A stretch of 64,000 nucleotides of DNA from Pirellulales bacterium (GTDB lineage: Bacteria; Planctomycetota; Planctomycetia; Pirellulales; JAEUIK01). Numbering within the stretch: the first letter of the stretch is position 1; each line of letters begins with the position of its first letter. This document shows positions 56,280 to 64,000 of the stretch, piece after piece. The notes under the pieces are model-generated. The model made no database searches, had not been told where the DNA came from, and saw only the letters and a list, made by a program, of their open reading frames with translations. The stretch is taken from assembly GCA_019745975.1 (NCBI GenBank), contig JAIESQ010000079.1:32878-96877 (forward strand), given 5' to 3'. The position numbers and the translations under genes were made by a program.

Positions 56280-56407
56280 TTAGGACGCAAAACCTCGCTT
56301 AGGACGATCTAGGACGCAACGGTTTTGAATTTTGCGTCCTAAAATAACTCGTTGCTGAGACAAGACTTAACTACTTTTGACAGCCGCTTAGGACGGTTAG
56401 GACGCAA
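56280..56407. repeat. Cluster of TTAGGACGCAA motifs with a perfect inverted pair
   Basis: Six occurrences of TTAGGACG or TAGGACGCAA: 56280-56290, 56299-56306, 56310-56319, 56332-56342 (inverted), 56388-56395 and 56397-56407. Copies at 56310 and 56332 form a perfect 10-bp stem (TAGGACGCAA/TTGCGTCCTA) with a 12-base loop. The remaining intergenic DNA, 56228-56279 and 56408-56694, shows nothing else I recognise apart from a C-run near 56433 and the trpB ribosome site. Confidence 0.8.
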
Positions 56408-56694
56408 ATTCCCGGACAATCTTATTCTGCCACCCCCCCCTGTGACATCCCGAATCACCCCAAGTAGCCGGCAATTGCTTTGCAGCGAGCTCATGCCGAG
56501 TGGACTCGCAGTACTGCCGTCGCTGGGTTGACCGTCACTGGCGCCCGCCTGACAATCCAGAGTTCTGCCCGCCGCGCGGCGTGTCCTGGCCGGATACCCT
56601 TACTGCGGCGGGCGTTTCGTTGATCGGCCGTGCCTGCCTCCCCCGCGCCAGAATCGGCGCGGACTGGCCGCCGCACGGCAGAGGTGTTTTACTC

Positions 56695-57909
56695 TTGCCC
56701 GCGACCTCAATTGCCAGTACCCAAGTCCCCGATGCTGCCGGACGCTTTGGTCTCTTCGGCGGTCGCTACGTTCCCGAAACGCTCACCAAGGCACTCGACG
56801 AGCTGGTGGCCGAGTACGAAAAGGCCCGGCACGACCGCCAGTTCCAGGCCGAGCTCGACGAATTGCTACGAACCTACGTCGGCCGCCCTTCGCCGCTGTA
56901 CCACGCCCGGCGCTTGAGCCAGCAGGCCGGCGGCGCCCAGATCTACCTCAAGCGCGAAGACCTCAATCACACCGGCGCTCACAAGATCAACAACACGCTC
57001 GGCCAGGCCTTGCTCACGTTGCGAATGGGCAAGCGCCGCGTGATCGCCGAAACCGGCGCCGGCCAGCACGGCGTCGCCACCGCCACGGCCTGCGCGCGGT
57101 TCGGGCTCGATTGCGTTGTCTACATGGGCTCGGAAGACATTCGCCGGCAGAAGCTCAATGTCTTCAACATGAAGACGATGGGGGCCGAAGTGCGGCCAGT
57201 CGAAAGTGGTTCGCGTACGTTGCGCGACGCCATCAACGAAGCGATGCGCGACTGGATGAGCTCGGTCGAAACGACGCACTACATCCTCGGTTCGGTCGTC
57301 GGCCCGCATCCGTTTCCGATGATCGTCCGCGATTTTCAGGCGGTGATCGGCCGCGAGACGATCGCCCAATGCCGCGAGACGTTGGGCCGGCTGCCCGAAT
57401 GCGTCGTGGCCTGCGTCGGCGGTGGCAGCAACGCGGCGGGCATGTTCTATCCCTTCGTCGAGCACGCAGGCGTCGAACTGATTGGCGTCGAGGCGGGCGG
57501 ACGCAGCGATCGCCCCGGCGATCATGCGTCCCCCTTATCGTTCGGCCGGCCCGGCGTGCTGCACGGCAGCCACAGCTATGTGATGCAGGACGAAGACGGT
57601 CAGACCTGCGACGTGCATTCAATTTCGGCGGGCCTCGATTATCCCGGCGTCGGGCCGGAGCACAGTTACTGGAAGGAGACTGGCCGCGTGACCTACACGG
57701 CCTGTCGCGATGACGATGCGTTGGCGGCTTACGCCACGCTGGCTCGCAGCGAGGGGATTTTGCCGGCGCTCGAGAGCGCGCACGCCGTGTCGCATGCGAT
57801 CAAGCTGGCGGCGACCCGCAAGCCGAGCGAAGTGGTCGTGGTCTGCCTGTCGGGTCGCGGCGACAAAGATGCTTACGAAGTCGCCCGGTTACGCGGAGAA
57901 CAGATCTAG
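56695..57909 (+). CDS. trpB: Tryptophan synthase beta subunit
   Basis: A 404-residue PLP enzyme: the start of the conserved part is [15 protein letters not shown], the PLP lysine is in [10 protein letters not shown] (Lys97), then [11 protein letters not shown], the phosphate-binding [10 protein letters not shown], and [12 protein letters not shown] near the end. It makes tryptophan from indole and serine. No ATG fits; the frame extends up to 56500 but the extra residues are not TrpB-like. A TTG at 56695 gives the normal N-terminus and follows AGAGGTG, so TTG is chosen. trpA follows after 45 bp. No other trp genes are in the window. Confidence 0.96.
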   Translation: MPATSIASTQVPDAAGRFGLFGGRYVPETLTKALDELVAEYEKARHDRQFQAELDELLRTYVGRPSPLYHARRLSQQAGGAQIYLKREDLNHTGAHKINNTLGQALLTLRMGKRRVIAETGAGQHGVATATACARFGLDCVVYMGSEDIRRQKLNVFNMKTMGAEVRPVESGSRTLRDAINEAMRDWMSSVETTHYILGSVVGPHPFPMIVRDFQAVIGRETIAQCRETLGRLPECVVACVGGGSNAAGMFYPFVEHAGVELIGVEAGGRSDRPGDHASPLSFGRPGVLHGSHSYVMQDEDGQTCDVHSISAGLDYPGVGPEHSYWKETGRVTYTACRDDDALAAYATLARSEGILPALESAHAVSHAIKLAATRKPSEVVVVCLSGRGDKDAYEVARLRGEQI

Positions 57910-57954
57910 CCCGGGTTGACAGAGGTTTTCGCGCGCCCAGAAGGAATACGCGGG

Positions 57955-58767
57955 ATGTCGGCTGTCGATCGCGTCTTCGACGAACTACGCGCGGCGGGGC
58001 GAAAAGCCTTTGTGCCGTTCATCACGGCCGGTGACCCCGACCTGGCCATCACGGCGCTCTTGCTCGCCGAACTGGCTCGTCGCGGCGCGAGCGTCTGCGA
58101 GCTGGGGATTCCGTATAGCGATCCGATTGCCGACGGGCCGGTCATTCAATCGTCGTACACCCGCGCACTGGCCAACAAGATCAAGCTCGCTGGCATTCTC
58201 GACATGGCCCGCCAAACGGCGTCCAAGCTCCAGTCGCCTGTCGTCACCATGGCTAGTTACGCGATCTTGTATCGCCACGGCTTGGAGCGCTACGTGAACG
58301 ACGCGTGCGAAGCGGGCATCGCGGGGGCGATCGTGCCGGACCTGCCCGTGGAGGAATCGGGCGGGCTCGTCGAGCTTTGTCGCCGGGCCGATTTCAGTTT
58401 GATTCAACTCGTGACGCCGCAAACGTCGCGCGAGCGGGCGATCCGCATCGCCAATACTTCGACGGGGTTCATCTACTACGTTTCGGTGACCGGCATCACC
58501 GGCGAGCGCGAGGCCTTGCCCCAACCGGTCATCGAACAGGTGAGCTGGCTGCGCGAACAAACGAAGACGCCGATTTGCGTTGGTTTCGGCATTAGCCGGC
58601 CCGAGCAAGTGCGGGCGCTTTCGGCCGTGGCCGATGGCGTGATCGTCGGCTCGGCCTTGGTGCGGCGCGTCGCCGAGGGAGCGGGCAAGCCTCGCGAACA
58701 ACTCGTACGCGAGGTTGGCGACTACGCGGCTTCGCTCGTGGCGGCGCTGGCGACAAGCAAGTCGTGA
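57955..58767 (+). CDS. trpA: Tryptophan synthase alpha subunit
   Basis: A 270-residue TIM barrel. FVPFITAGDPDL, CELGIPYSDPIADGPVIQ with the catalytic Glu49 and Asp60 (the same numbers as the Escherichia coli enzyme), GAIVPDLPVEE, FIYYVSVTGITG and VGFGISRPEQV are all present. It cleaves indole-3-glycerol phosphate to indole, which passes to the beta subunit encoded just upstream. The ATG at 57955 follows AAGGAA; the in-frame TTG at 57916 is not used. The two genes form a trpBA operon. Confidence 0.97.
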   Translation: MSAVDRVFDELRAAGRKAFVPFITAGDPDLAITALLLAELARRGASVCELGIPYSDPIADGPVIQSSYTRALANKIKLAGILDMARQTASKLQSPVVTMASYAILYRHGLERYVNDACEAGIAGAIVPDLPVEESGGLVELCRRADFSLIQLVTPQTSRERAIRIANTSTGFIYYVSVTGITGEREALPQPVIEQVSWLREQTKTPICVGFGISRPEQVRALSAVADGVIVGSALVRRVAEGAGKPREQLVREVGDYAASLVAALATSKS

Positions 58768-58797
58768 GCGAGGGACTGTGATTACTTTAGCGAAGAG

Positions 58798-60216
58798 CTA
58801 CCGAGCTTCGAGTACTTTGCGCAAGGCGTCGGTCAGCACCGTCTCGGCGCCCGGCGCCACCCAGCACCAGTCGCGGAGATTCGTGTCGTGCTCTTGCCAG
58901 GCACGCTCGATCGGAATGTACCCTGTCGCACACTCGCCATAACCGATCGTGAAGATGAAGCGATCGGGGCGCAATTGTTGCGCCAGCAATTGGTATTCGA
59001 CATACGCTTCGCCCGGTAGCAAGACCACCAGCGCCGGGCCAAAATCGATCACCGGCAAGTCGATCGGCTGGCCGTGTGCCACGCGCGCGTGCCAGCTTGC
59101 GCCCATCGCGGCCAGGCATTGTTGGAAAGGAGGTGTATTGGCTACGAGTTTCGCGGCCAGCTCGTCGGGCGCGAAGCCGTCGGCGGTGCGCGGCTTCAGC
59201 TCGAGCGGCACCGAACGGAATGTCCATGGCGCGATTGGCTCGCGCTTGGTATTCGACCAGGCGGCGTGCATGGCGGCGGCCATGCGTTCGGCCAACCGGG
59301 CGCGATTGGCCGGATCGCCATCGTTGTATTTGCCCGCGGTCACGTTGCCGCTCGCGCCTGAGAAATAGACTTGTTGCACCTGGGGATTGACCGCGCGGCG
59401 CGCTTCGCGTGCCTGCCCGACAAAATCGCACGACACGCCCCCCTGCCCGTAATAGCTCATGGGATGCGTGGCGTAGGCCGACAAGGCGGCCAGCGGAGTA
59501 TCGCCGTCGAAGAAGCTCAGTGTCCGGAGCCAAGGGTCGATTGTGCCCTCGTCGGCGCGATGCGCTTCGGCGTCGCGACTAGCGCTGGTGCGATCGAACC
59601 TCAAGCGACCCGAAGAATCGGTGAACCGCCGATTGCTGGCGACGTGCTCGACGCGTGCCATGCCGGTGCCCAGATGGGTAACCGGCCGCGCGGCGGCCAA
59701 CCCCGCGCGCAATGCCTTGGCGACGCCAGTTACCGCCCGCTCATGGAATGCCACGTCGCAGATGCGTCCTTTGAGATTGGCGTCTTCCAACAAACGCTCC
59801 GCGGTCAAGTCGGCCACCGGGGTATCGTGCTGGTGGACGCTGGCCACGAGCACGCGCACGGGCGAGGTGGCAGCCGCCTCGGCGAGCGCATGCCGCCAGC
59901 GATCGTAGGCGTCGTTGCGGATTTCGCACCAGTCGACCGCGACGAGCACGATCGGTTCGCCGGAACCCAACAACACGATGCCGTGTGCGCCGAGCCGATC
60001 GTCGATGCGGCCGGCTGGCGCGATCCCGCCGCCCATGCAGGGATGTCCGATGGGAGGCGTGACATTGGCCGAAAACATCGCGAGTCGCAACTGTGCGTTG
60101 GGCAGCGCCCCGCGAGTCTGTCGGCTAGTCGCCGCCAGCACCGCAGTACCGACACCGAGCTGCAGCACGCGGCGACGCGAAACCTGACTCCCCTGGCTGC
60201 CGATGCAGTTGTTCAT
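58798..60216 (-). CDS. Tat-exported neutral-ceramidase-like hydrolase
   Basis: A 472-residue protein with a Tat signal (VSRRRVLQLGVGTAVLAATS). The N-terminal half follows the neutral/alkaline ceramidase pattern seen in many planctomycete homologues: FSANVTPPIGHPCMGG, IVLVAVDWCEIRND and VASVHQHDTP, the last a likely zinc site (H-x-H). FSGASGNVTAGKYNDG and VVLLPGEAYVEYQLLA also fit. Planctomycete members are widespread and their substrates are unknown, so ceramide should not be assumed. Start at the ATG following GAGGG; an in-frame GTG three codons upstream is possible. It converges with trpA. Confidence 0.8.
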   Translation of the reverse strand: MNNCIGSQGSQVSRRRVLQLGVGTAVLAATSRQTRGALPNAQLRLAMFSANVTPPIGHPCMGGGIAPAGRIDDRLGAHGIVLLGSGEPIVLVAVDWCEIRNDAYDRWRHALAEAAATSPVRVLVASVHQHDTPVADLTAERLLEDANLKGRICDVAFHERAVTGVAKALRAGLAAARPVTHLGTGMARVEHVASNRRFTDSSGRLRFDRTSASRDAEAHRADEGTIDPWLRTLSFFDGDTPLAALSAYATHPMSYYGQGGVSCDFVGQAREARRAVNPQVQQVYFSGASGNVTAGKYNDGDPANRARLAERMAAAMHAAWSNTKREPIAPWTFRSVPLELKPRTADGFAPDELAAKLVANTPPFQQCLAAMGASWHARVAHGQPIDLPVIDFGPALVVLLPGEAYVEYQLLAQQLRPDRFIFTIGYGECATGYIPIERAWQEHDTNLRDWCWVAPGAETVLTDALRKVLEAR

Positions 60217-60249
60217 AACGAGCACCCTCGGGCGACTGCCGCTCTAAAT

Positions 60250-62487
60250 TCAGTCCGCGGTCGCGAGACCGTAGGCTCGACGAGCGAGCAAGTCGATTTC
60301 TCGTTGAATGTCACGGAGTTCCGTCTCGAGATTGACGACTTCAATTGCTTCGCAACGAGTCGCACGATTGCGATGAGCCGGCTGGCGCGGACGCGTTCGA
60401 TCATAACCAACCGCGTCACACCAGGCGCTAGTAATTGCGGTTGCCCGCCGCGCGGCCGCGGCCAGCGCCGTCGCGTGTTCGTCGAGGTGTGCCGGAAGTG
60501 GGATCTTGTCCAAGAAACATTGATCGAAGTGCATCGTCCGGACGGCACGATTGTAGACGAACGTGTAGACGTACCAGTTGACGAGTTTCGAGTGCAGCAA
60601 GGCCAGCATCGCCCAAAGATCGACGTCGCCACGGCGCGCCACGAGGTTGTTGACCGTGTCGAGCGTGGCGACGCCGCCGGCGTGCCAAGTACCAATCAGG
60701 CGCAGGTGCGGCCGCGGTCGCCGCACGTGCGCCACGATGTTCTGGAAGAGCAGCCGAGGTCGGTTCACTAGTTCTGGCGGAACGTCGGCCGCCGCCAGAA
60801 AGCCGGTCGTCGAACGCCAACCGAAAGGCACCAGGTCGCGACCACCGAGAACGGGGATGTTTCCCTCGCGCCGTAACTTGCTTTGCGCTGGGAGGCCGCG
60901 CGCCGTTTTGCAGATATCGCCGATGGTCAGCGACCCGCAACGGAGCCGCTCGAAGCGGCGCCAGTCTCTGGCGCGCGTGCCGACTGGCAGTATGTCGAGC
61001 CGCGCCGCGACAGCGGTCGCGCAGCGCGGACCGCGTGCGAAGCCCCCGTGGTCGGCGCGTACGCTGGTATACGTCGCGCGCTTGGCGCCGGGCGAAAGGA
61101 CCATGAGCACTTGTTCCAGGCGAACTTCACGCCAGCCACACTCGACATCGCAGACGGCGACGATTTCGGGCGTGACCTCGCGTCGTAACTGTCGCCAGGC
61201 GACACTGTAGGTGAGTGGCTTTGGCAGCACCAATCCGATACGACCCGATGGTCTTGCCAGGTTGCGGGCCAACCCAACAAATGCCACGGACAGGTCGGCG
61301 TTGTGCCGGCAGCCAGTGAAGCGGTTTCGTACCGCGCGGCGATACGCCTGGTCAAATGGCTTACCGTAAGGGGGATTGCCAATCACGACGTCAAAGTCAG
61401 AAGGTGCGATGGACGGGTCGATGAGCGCGTCCGCCAGGCGCAAGCGTTCGAGCCCAGGCGCGCGACGTGGCGCGCCGGCGGCCAGCCACAAGCCGACGCG
61501 CGCCGCCGCCACGGCCACGGCGTCGGAGTCCAAACCCCAGAGACAATTGTTGAGGACAAAAGTGCGAGCATCTGCGCCAACTTGACGGAGTGCCGGATGA
61601 TTGGGACATCGACATGCAAGTACCGCCAATCGCGCGGCGATAAACGCTTGCGCTGCAGCCAGAAAATGTCCCGTGCCCATCGCGGGATCGACGATGCGCG
61701 GCGGCGCGGTTGCCCGCTGGCCCGCAGCGGTTGCGCGAAGCCAGGCTCGCCAGGCCGGTTGCACGGCGCGCCGCACGAGCCAACGCGTCAATCGATCGGG
61801 AGTAAAGTAGCTTCCGCTGCTGCGTCGGCGGTCCATGGAGCGCTCGATGCTCCAGGCGTGGTTCGCATTGTGAGTAGTCTCCGAGTCGGCGACAAGTCGC
61901 CGAGCCACAATGCTGCATTCGAGCAGCGCCTCGCGCAGCGCGCCCAACCAGGTGACCCATCGCGCGGCCGTATCAATTGGCGTTCCATCGCGCGAGTCCA
62001 GAACATTCGATGTCGACTCGCACACACTGCGAATTGAATCGAGGCAGTTGCCCAAGCATGCGTTCGACATGCGCCACGTGGGCCAGCCGACGGTGATACT
62101 CGAGTCGCGATTAACAGGCCACGCCGGGAGTCCGAGTCTGGAAAGTTCAGCTTGTATTAGCGACCAGTGGGCCGCTCGGCGCGCTCTGCCGGCGCGCCCA
62201 CCTAGGCCGCGTGTCGCACGCCCCGAGTCCCAACGAAGTAGGCGAGCGAGCCTACCGCGCGGATGTCGCTGCGAAAGCAGCACCGCCACAACCAAGTGCA
62301 GCAGCGCCGCTTCGATCTTCGCACCGCCGACAGCTTCAGACGGCAAGTGCTCGGTCCGCTGGCACAAGTCAGCAGCGAGCCGCGGCATGACGTCGTCGAC
62401 GACCTGCCGGGCCCAACGGCGCGCATCCGGCGCGGGAGCTGGATTGCGGGGTTGTCGACGACGAGCATGAGGGCGAGTGCTCGACAA
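60250..62487 (-). CDS. N6-adenine DNA methyltransferase, Eco57I/TaqI-like
   Basis: About 745 residues. The central methyltransferase domain (about 230-480) has SGSYFTPDRLTRWLVRRAV, motif I VDPAMGTGHFLAAA (usually DPACGSGxFL), motif IV DVVIGNPPYGKPFD and IGLVLPKPLTYSVAW. The C-terminal third looks like a target-recognition domain of the TaqI type (ILPVGTRARDWRRFERLRCG; RLLFQNIVAHV; LLHSKLVNWYVYTFVYNRA). No nuclease motif (PD-ExK) is evident in the basic N-terminal region. The 5' boundary is uncertain: the ORF extends to 62610 over the end of the DJ-1/PfpI gene; a TTG at 62487 after AAGGCG avoids that overlap. Solitary regulatory or remnant restriction-modification methylase. Confidence 0.78.
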   Translation of the reverse strand: MSSTRPHARRRQPRNPAPAPDARRWARQVVDDVMPRLAADLCQRTEHLPSEAVGGAKIEAALLHLVVAVLLSQRHPRGRLARLLRWDSGRATRGLGGRAGRARRAAHWSLIQAELSRLGLPAWPVNRDSSITVGWPTWRMSNACLGNCLDSIRSVCESTSNVLDSRDGTPIDTAARWVTWLGALREALLECSIVARRLVADSETTHNANHAWSIERSMDRRRSSGSYFTPDRLTRWLVRRAVQPAWRAWLRATAAGQRATAPPRIVDPAMGTGHFLAAAQAFIAARLAVLACRCPNHPALRQVGADARTFVLNNCLWGLDSDAVAVAAARVGLWLAAGAPRRAPGLERLRLADALIDPSIAPSDFDVVIGNPPYGKPFDQAYRRAVRNRFTGCRHNADLSVAFVGLARNLARPSGRIGLVLPKPLTYSVAWRQLRREVTPEIVAVCDVECGWREVRLEQVLMVLSPGAKRATYTSVRADHGGFARGPRCATAVAARLDILPVGTRARDWRRFERLRCGSLTIGDICKTARGLPAQSKLRREGNIPVLGGRDLVPFGWRSTTGFLAAADVPPELVNRPRLLFQNIVAHVRRPRPHLRLIGTWHAGGVATLDTVNNLVARRGDVDLWAMLALLHSKLVNWYVYTFVYNRAVRTMHFDQCFLDKIPLPAHLDEHATALAAAARRATAITSAWCDAVGYDRTRPRQPAHRNRATRCEAIEVVNLETELRDIQREIDLLARRAYGLATAD

Positions 62488-62515
62488 CGTGGTGCGTCGC
62501 CTTTTTCGAAGTGCG

Positions 62516-63058
62516 CTACTTCTTGTTGCGTGCCAGCAATTCCAAGATCGCCCGACAGAATTGGGGCAAGTCGTCGGGTTTGCGGCTGGAGACAAAGTGC
62601 CGGTCGACAACGACAGCGGCGTCTTCCCAAATCGCGCCGGCGTTCACCAAATCGTCCTTAATACCGGGCGAGCCTGTCACTCGCGCACCGCGATAGACGC
62701 CGGCCGAAATCGCGATCCAGCCGCCGTGGCAGATGGCTGCGATCAATTTGGCCTCTTCGTGGAATTGCCGCACGAGTGCCAGCAGCTTCGGATCGCGACG
62801 CAGCTTATCAGGCGCGAAGCCGCCCGGTAGGACGACGCCGTGAAAATCGTCGGCCTCCATATCCGCTATCGCCGCGTCGGAGCGGCACGGGTAACCGTGC
62901 TTGCCGCGAAGCACCTTTTCGCCGTCTGAGGCCGCGACCGTCACGTGCGCGCCGGCCTCAATGAGCCGCAGCTTGGGATACCACAGCTCGAGATCTTCGT
63001 AATCATTGTCGCTGACGATCAGGATGCGATGTTCGGCGGCGCTAACAGCGGCAGTCAT
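62516..63058 (-). CDS. DJ-1/PfpI-family protein
   Basis: A 180-residue class I glutamine-amidotransferase-like protein: HRILIVSDNDYEDLELWYPK at the N-terminus (acidic residues as usual), GVVLPGGFAPDKLRRDPKLL in the middle and the nucleophile elbow in AAICHGGWIAISAG, where Cys is followed by His. The C-terminal VDRHFVSSRKPDDLPQFC is typical for PfpI (normally D-x-x-L-x-T-S-R-x-P-D-D-L-P-A-F). Members act as proteases, deglycases or hydratases; the activity is not predictable. It is on the same strand as the methyltransferase gene with about 28 bp between them, a possible operon. Confidence 0.88.
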   Translation of the reverse strand: MTAAVSAAEHRILIVSDNDYEDLELWYPKLRLIEAGAHVTVAASDGEKVLRGKHGYPCRSDAAIADMEADDFHGVVLPGGFAPDKLRRDPKLLALVRQFHEEAKLIAAICHGGWIAISAGVYRGARVTGSPGIKDDLVNAGAIWEDAAVVVDRHFVSSRKPDDLPQFCRAILELLARNKK

Positions 63059-63175
63059 GGCGCGGCATCCTCACGTGGGCTGAGGCGAACGAGACCCGCG
63101 CTAAAGCATGCCAAACCGCACGCGATCGTGCAATTGGACAGCCCCTAACGGCACCCGTCCGATGACGCGGGCGCG

Positions 63176-63685
63176 TCAATCGAATGCCTCGGCCACGATC
63201 GACCAGCGGCCGTGCTTGTCTTGCCGCAGCAGAAAGAAGAGAGGATCGGGCTCGGTATGCACCTGCACCAACAGCTCCCCGGCGGCTGCCTGAAAGAGTG
63301 CGAAGTACTTGTTCGCATCGGCCGCCGAAATGTAGGTCAGCTTGACGTCTCGCAGCCGCTGACTGCTGGCGACCCACTTCTCGCGCCCCACACGCTTGAA
63401 CATCTGCTCGTAGCCGCGCTGTAAATCACGGCGATCGACCACCAGATCTTTGCCACGATCGCCGCTGGCATTCACGCCGTAGTCGGCCTTGAGCAATTCG
63501 GAGCCCGCCTTCAAGGTGACCTGTGGCGCGTAATGCCGCGCCATGGCGGCCGCATCGCCATCGAGGAACGAGCCCCAAAACGATTGAGCAACGTCCGTGC
63601 TCGTGGCCTCCGCGCCGCACGACTCGGCGGCAATTCCGCCCATAAGTGCGAAGACGAAAAGTAAGCGACCCAATCGTGTGCCCAT
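63176..63685 (-). CDS. Exported NTF2/SnoaL-like protein
   Basis: A 169-residue protein with a Sec signal (GRLLFVFALMGGIAAESCGA), followed by a single domain resembling the NTF2/SnoaL-like cone fold: VAQSFWGSFLDGDAAAMARH at the start, a strand-rich centre (RDVKLTYIS) and a C-terminal DPLFFLLRQDKHGRWSIVAE, the usual last strands. Family members bind small molecules or are structural; no active site can be named. The ATG at 63685 follows GGAG; the ORF continuing to 63832 would bury the signal peptide and is not used. The final 315 bases of the window beyond it show no gene I can support. Confidence 0.65.
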   Translation of the reverse strand: MGTRLGRLLFVFALMGGIAAESCGAEATSTDVAQSFWGSFLDGDAAAMARHYAPQVTLKAGSELLKADYGVNASGDRGKDLVVDRRDLQRGYEQMFKRVGREKWVASSQRLRDVKLTYISAADANKYFALFQAAAGELLVQVHTEPDPLFFLLRQDKHGRWSIVAEAFD

Positions 63686-64000
63686 GGCACGAGCTCCGAG
63701 ATACCAGCCGCGCGCAATAAAACGAATTCGGGCAGCATGATGCAAGGGGCGGGTCGGCCGACGGCCGATCGCGCCTGCGAGACGTTCTGGAAAAGACTTG
63801 CTGCTCACGGAGCCGTACAACGAGAAGCCCAAACGCGGCGCCCTGCTTGAGTTCGGGCCATGCGGGCGCGACTTGTATCGACGCCGGCGAGCTATGGCAA
63901 GACCACTTTAGGTGTGCCGTGGCCGCCGGGTGCATCCTGCACTTTGCGCGTGAGGCATGGTGGGTCATGATTGGCCGGGGGGATTTTCACGCCCAGAGAC

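Noticed and set aside
56500..56694. 65-residue N-terminal extension of TrpB
   Set aside because: TrpB proteins start near the GRFGLFGG block; the extra residues are not family-like, and a TTG with an SD-like site fits the usual length.
59371..60771. 466-residue plus-strand ORF over the ceramidase-like and methyltransferase genes
   Set aside because: It crosses the boundary of two supported minus-strand genes and has no domain-like segments.

Overview
The window is high-GC DNA from a planctomycete, most probably a Pirellulales-type genome. The lineage call rests on protein families concentrated in that phylum: a DUF1553/PSCyt1 protein paired with a DUF1501 protein, a PVC-type membrane-bound dehydrogenase fused to HEAT repeats and a c-type heme domain, a DUF1559 pseudopilin, MauE-like and DUF1573 proteins, many Tat signals, and dispersed palindromic repeats. 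No tRNA, rRNA, CRISPR array or prophage was recognised.

Layout. 0.2-6.2 kb: a serine hydrolase, a Tat-exported sulfite-oxidase-type molybdoprotein, and a PAS-rich histidine kinase overlapping its NarL-type regulator. 6.4-11.7 kb: one giant exported multidomain protein. 11.9-13.9 kb: a small coiled-coil ORF, then MocA-like and XdhC-like molybdenum-enzyme maturation genes. 14.5-23.9 kb: a surface-sugar region with a methyltransferase, GT2, glucose-1-phosphate cytidylyltransferase overlapping CDP-glucose 4,6-dehydratase, a ThuA protein, a second SDR, a GT-C/TPR protein and an SGNH-like membrane protein. 24.4-25.7 kb: an exported DUF5005-like protein. 25.8-35.7 kb: a stress/ion island with a tandem universal stress protein, a Ca2+-type P-ATPase, a regulator and CHASE3 kinase, a SulP transporter and a second tandem Usp. 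36.0-41.3 kb: the DUF1501 and DUF1553 genes, separated by a REP-associated tyrosine transposase (RAYT) with palindromic repeats. 41.7-47.8 kb: GAPDH, a long coiled-coil protein, a 2-hydroxyacid dehydrogenase and an M29 aminopeptidase. 47.9-50.6 kb: an apolipoprotein N-acyltransferase fused in frame to a DUF1559 pseudopilin. 50.9-56.2 kb: MauE/thioredoxin-like, DUF1573, a Cys-rich exported protein and three tandem exported paralogues. 56.7-58.8 kb: trpBA. 58.8-63.7 kb: a ceramidase-like protein, an N6-adenine methyltransferase, a DJ-1/PfpI protein and an NTF2-like exported protein.

The most unusual structure is of two kinds. One is the Lnt-pseudopilin fusion, whose topology would put a prepilin-peptidase site exactly at the junction. 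The other is repetitive DNA: three separate palindromic element families (53 bp REP-like, about 132 bp MITE-like with terminal inverted repeats, and 66 bp with inverted ends), a 12-bp x5 tandem array before the MauE gene, and a cluster of GGACGCAA motifs before trpB. The MITE-like family contributes coding sequence to the DUF1553 gene at two points, and the RAYT unit is bracketed by a 66-bp duplication of that gene's 3' end. All family assignments come from reading motifs; no database search was possible.
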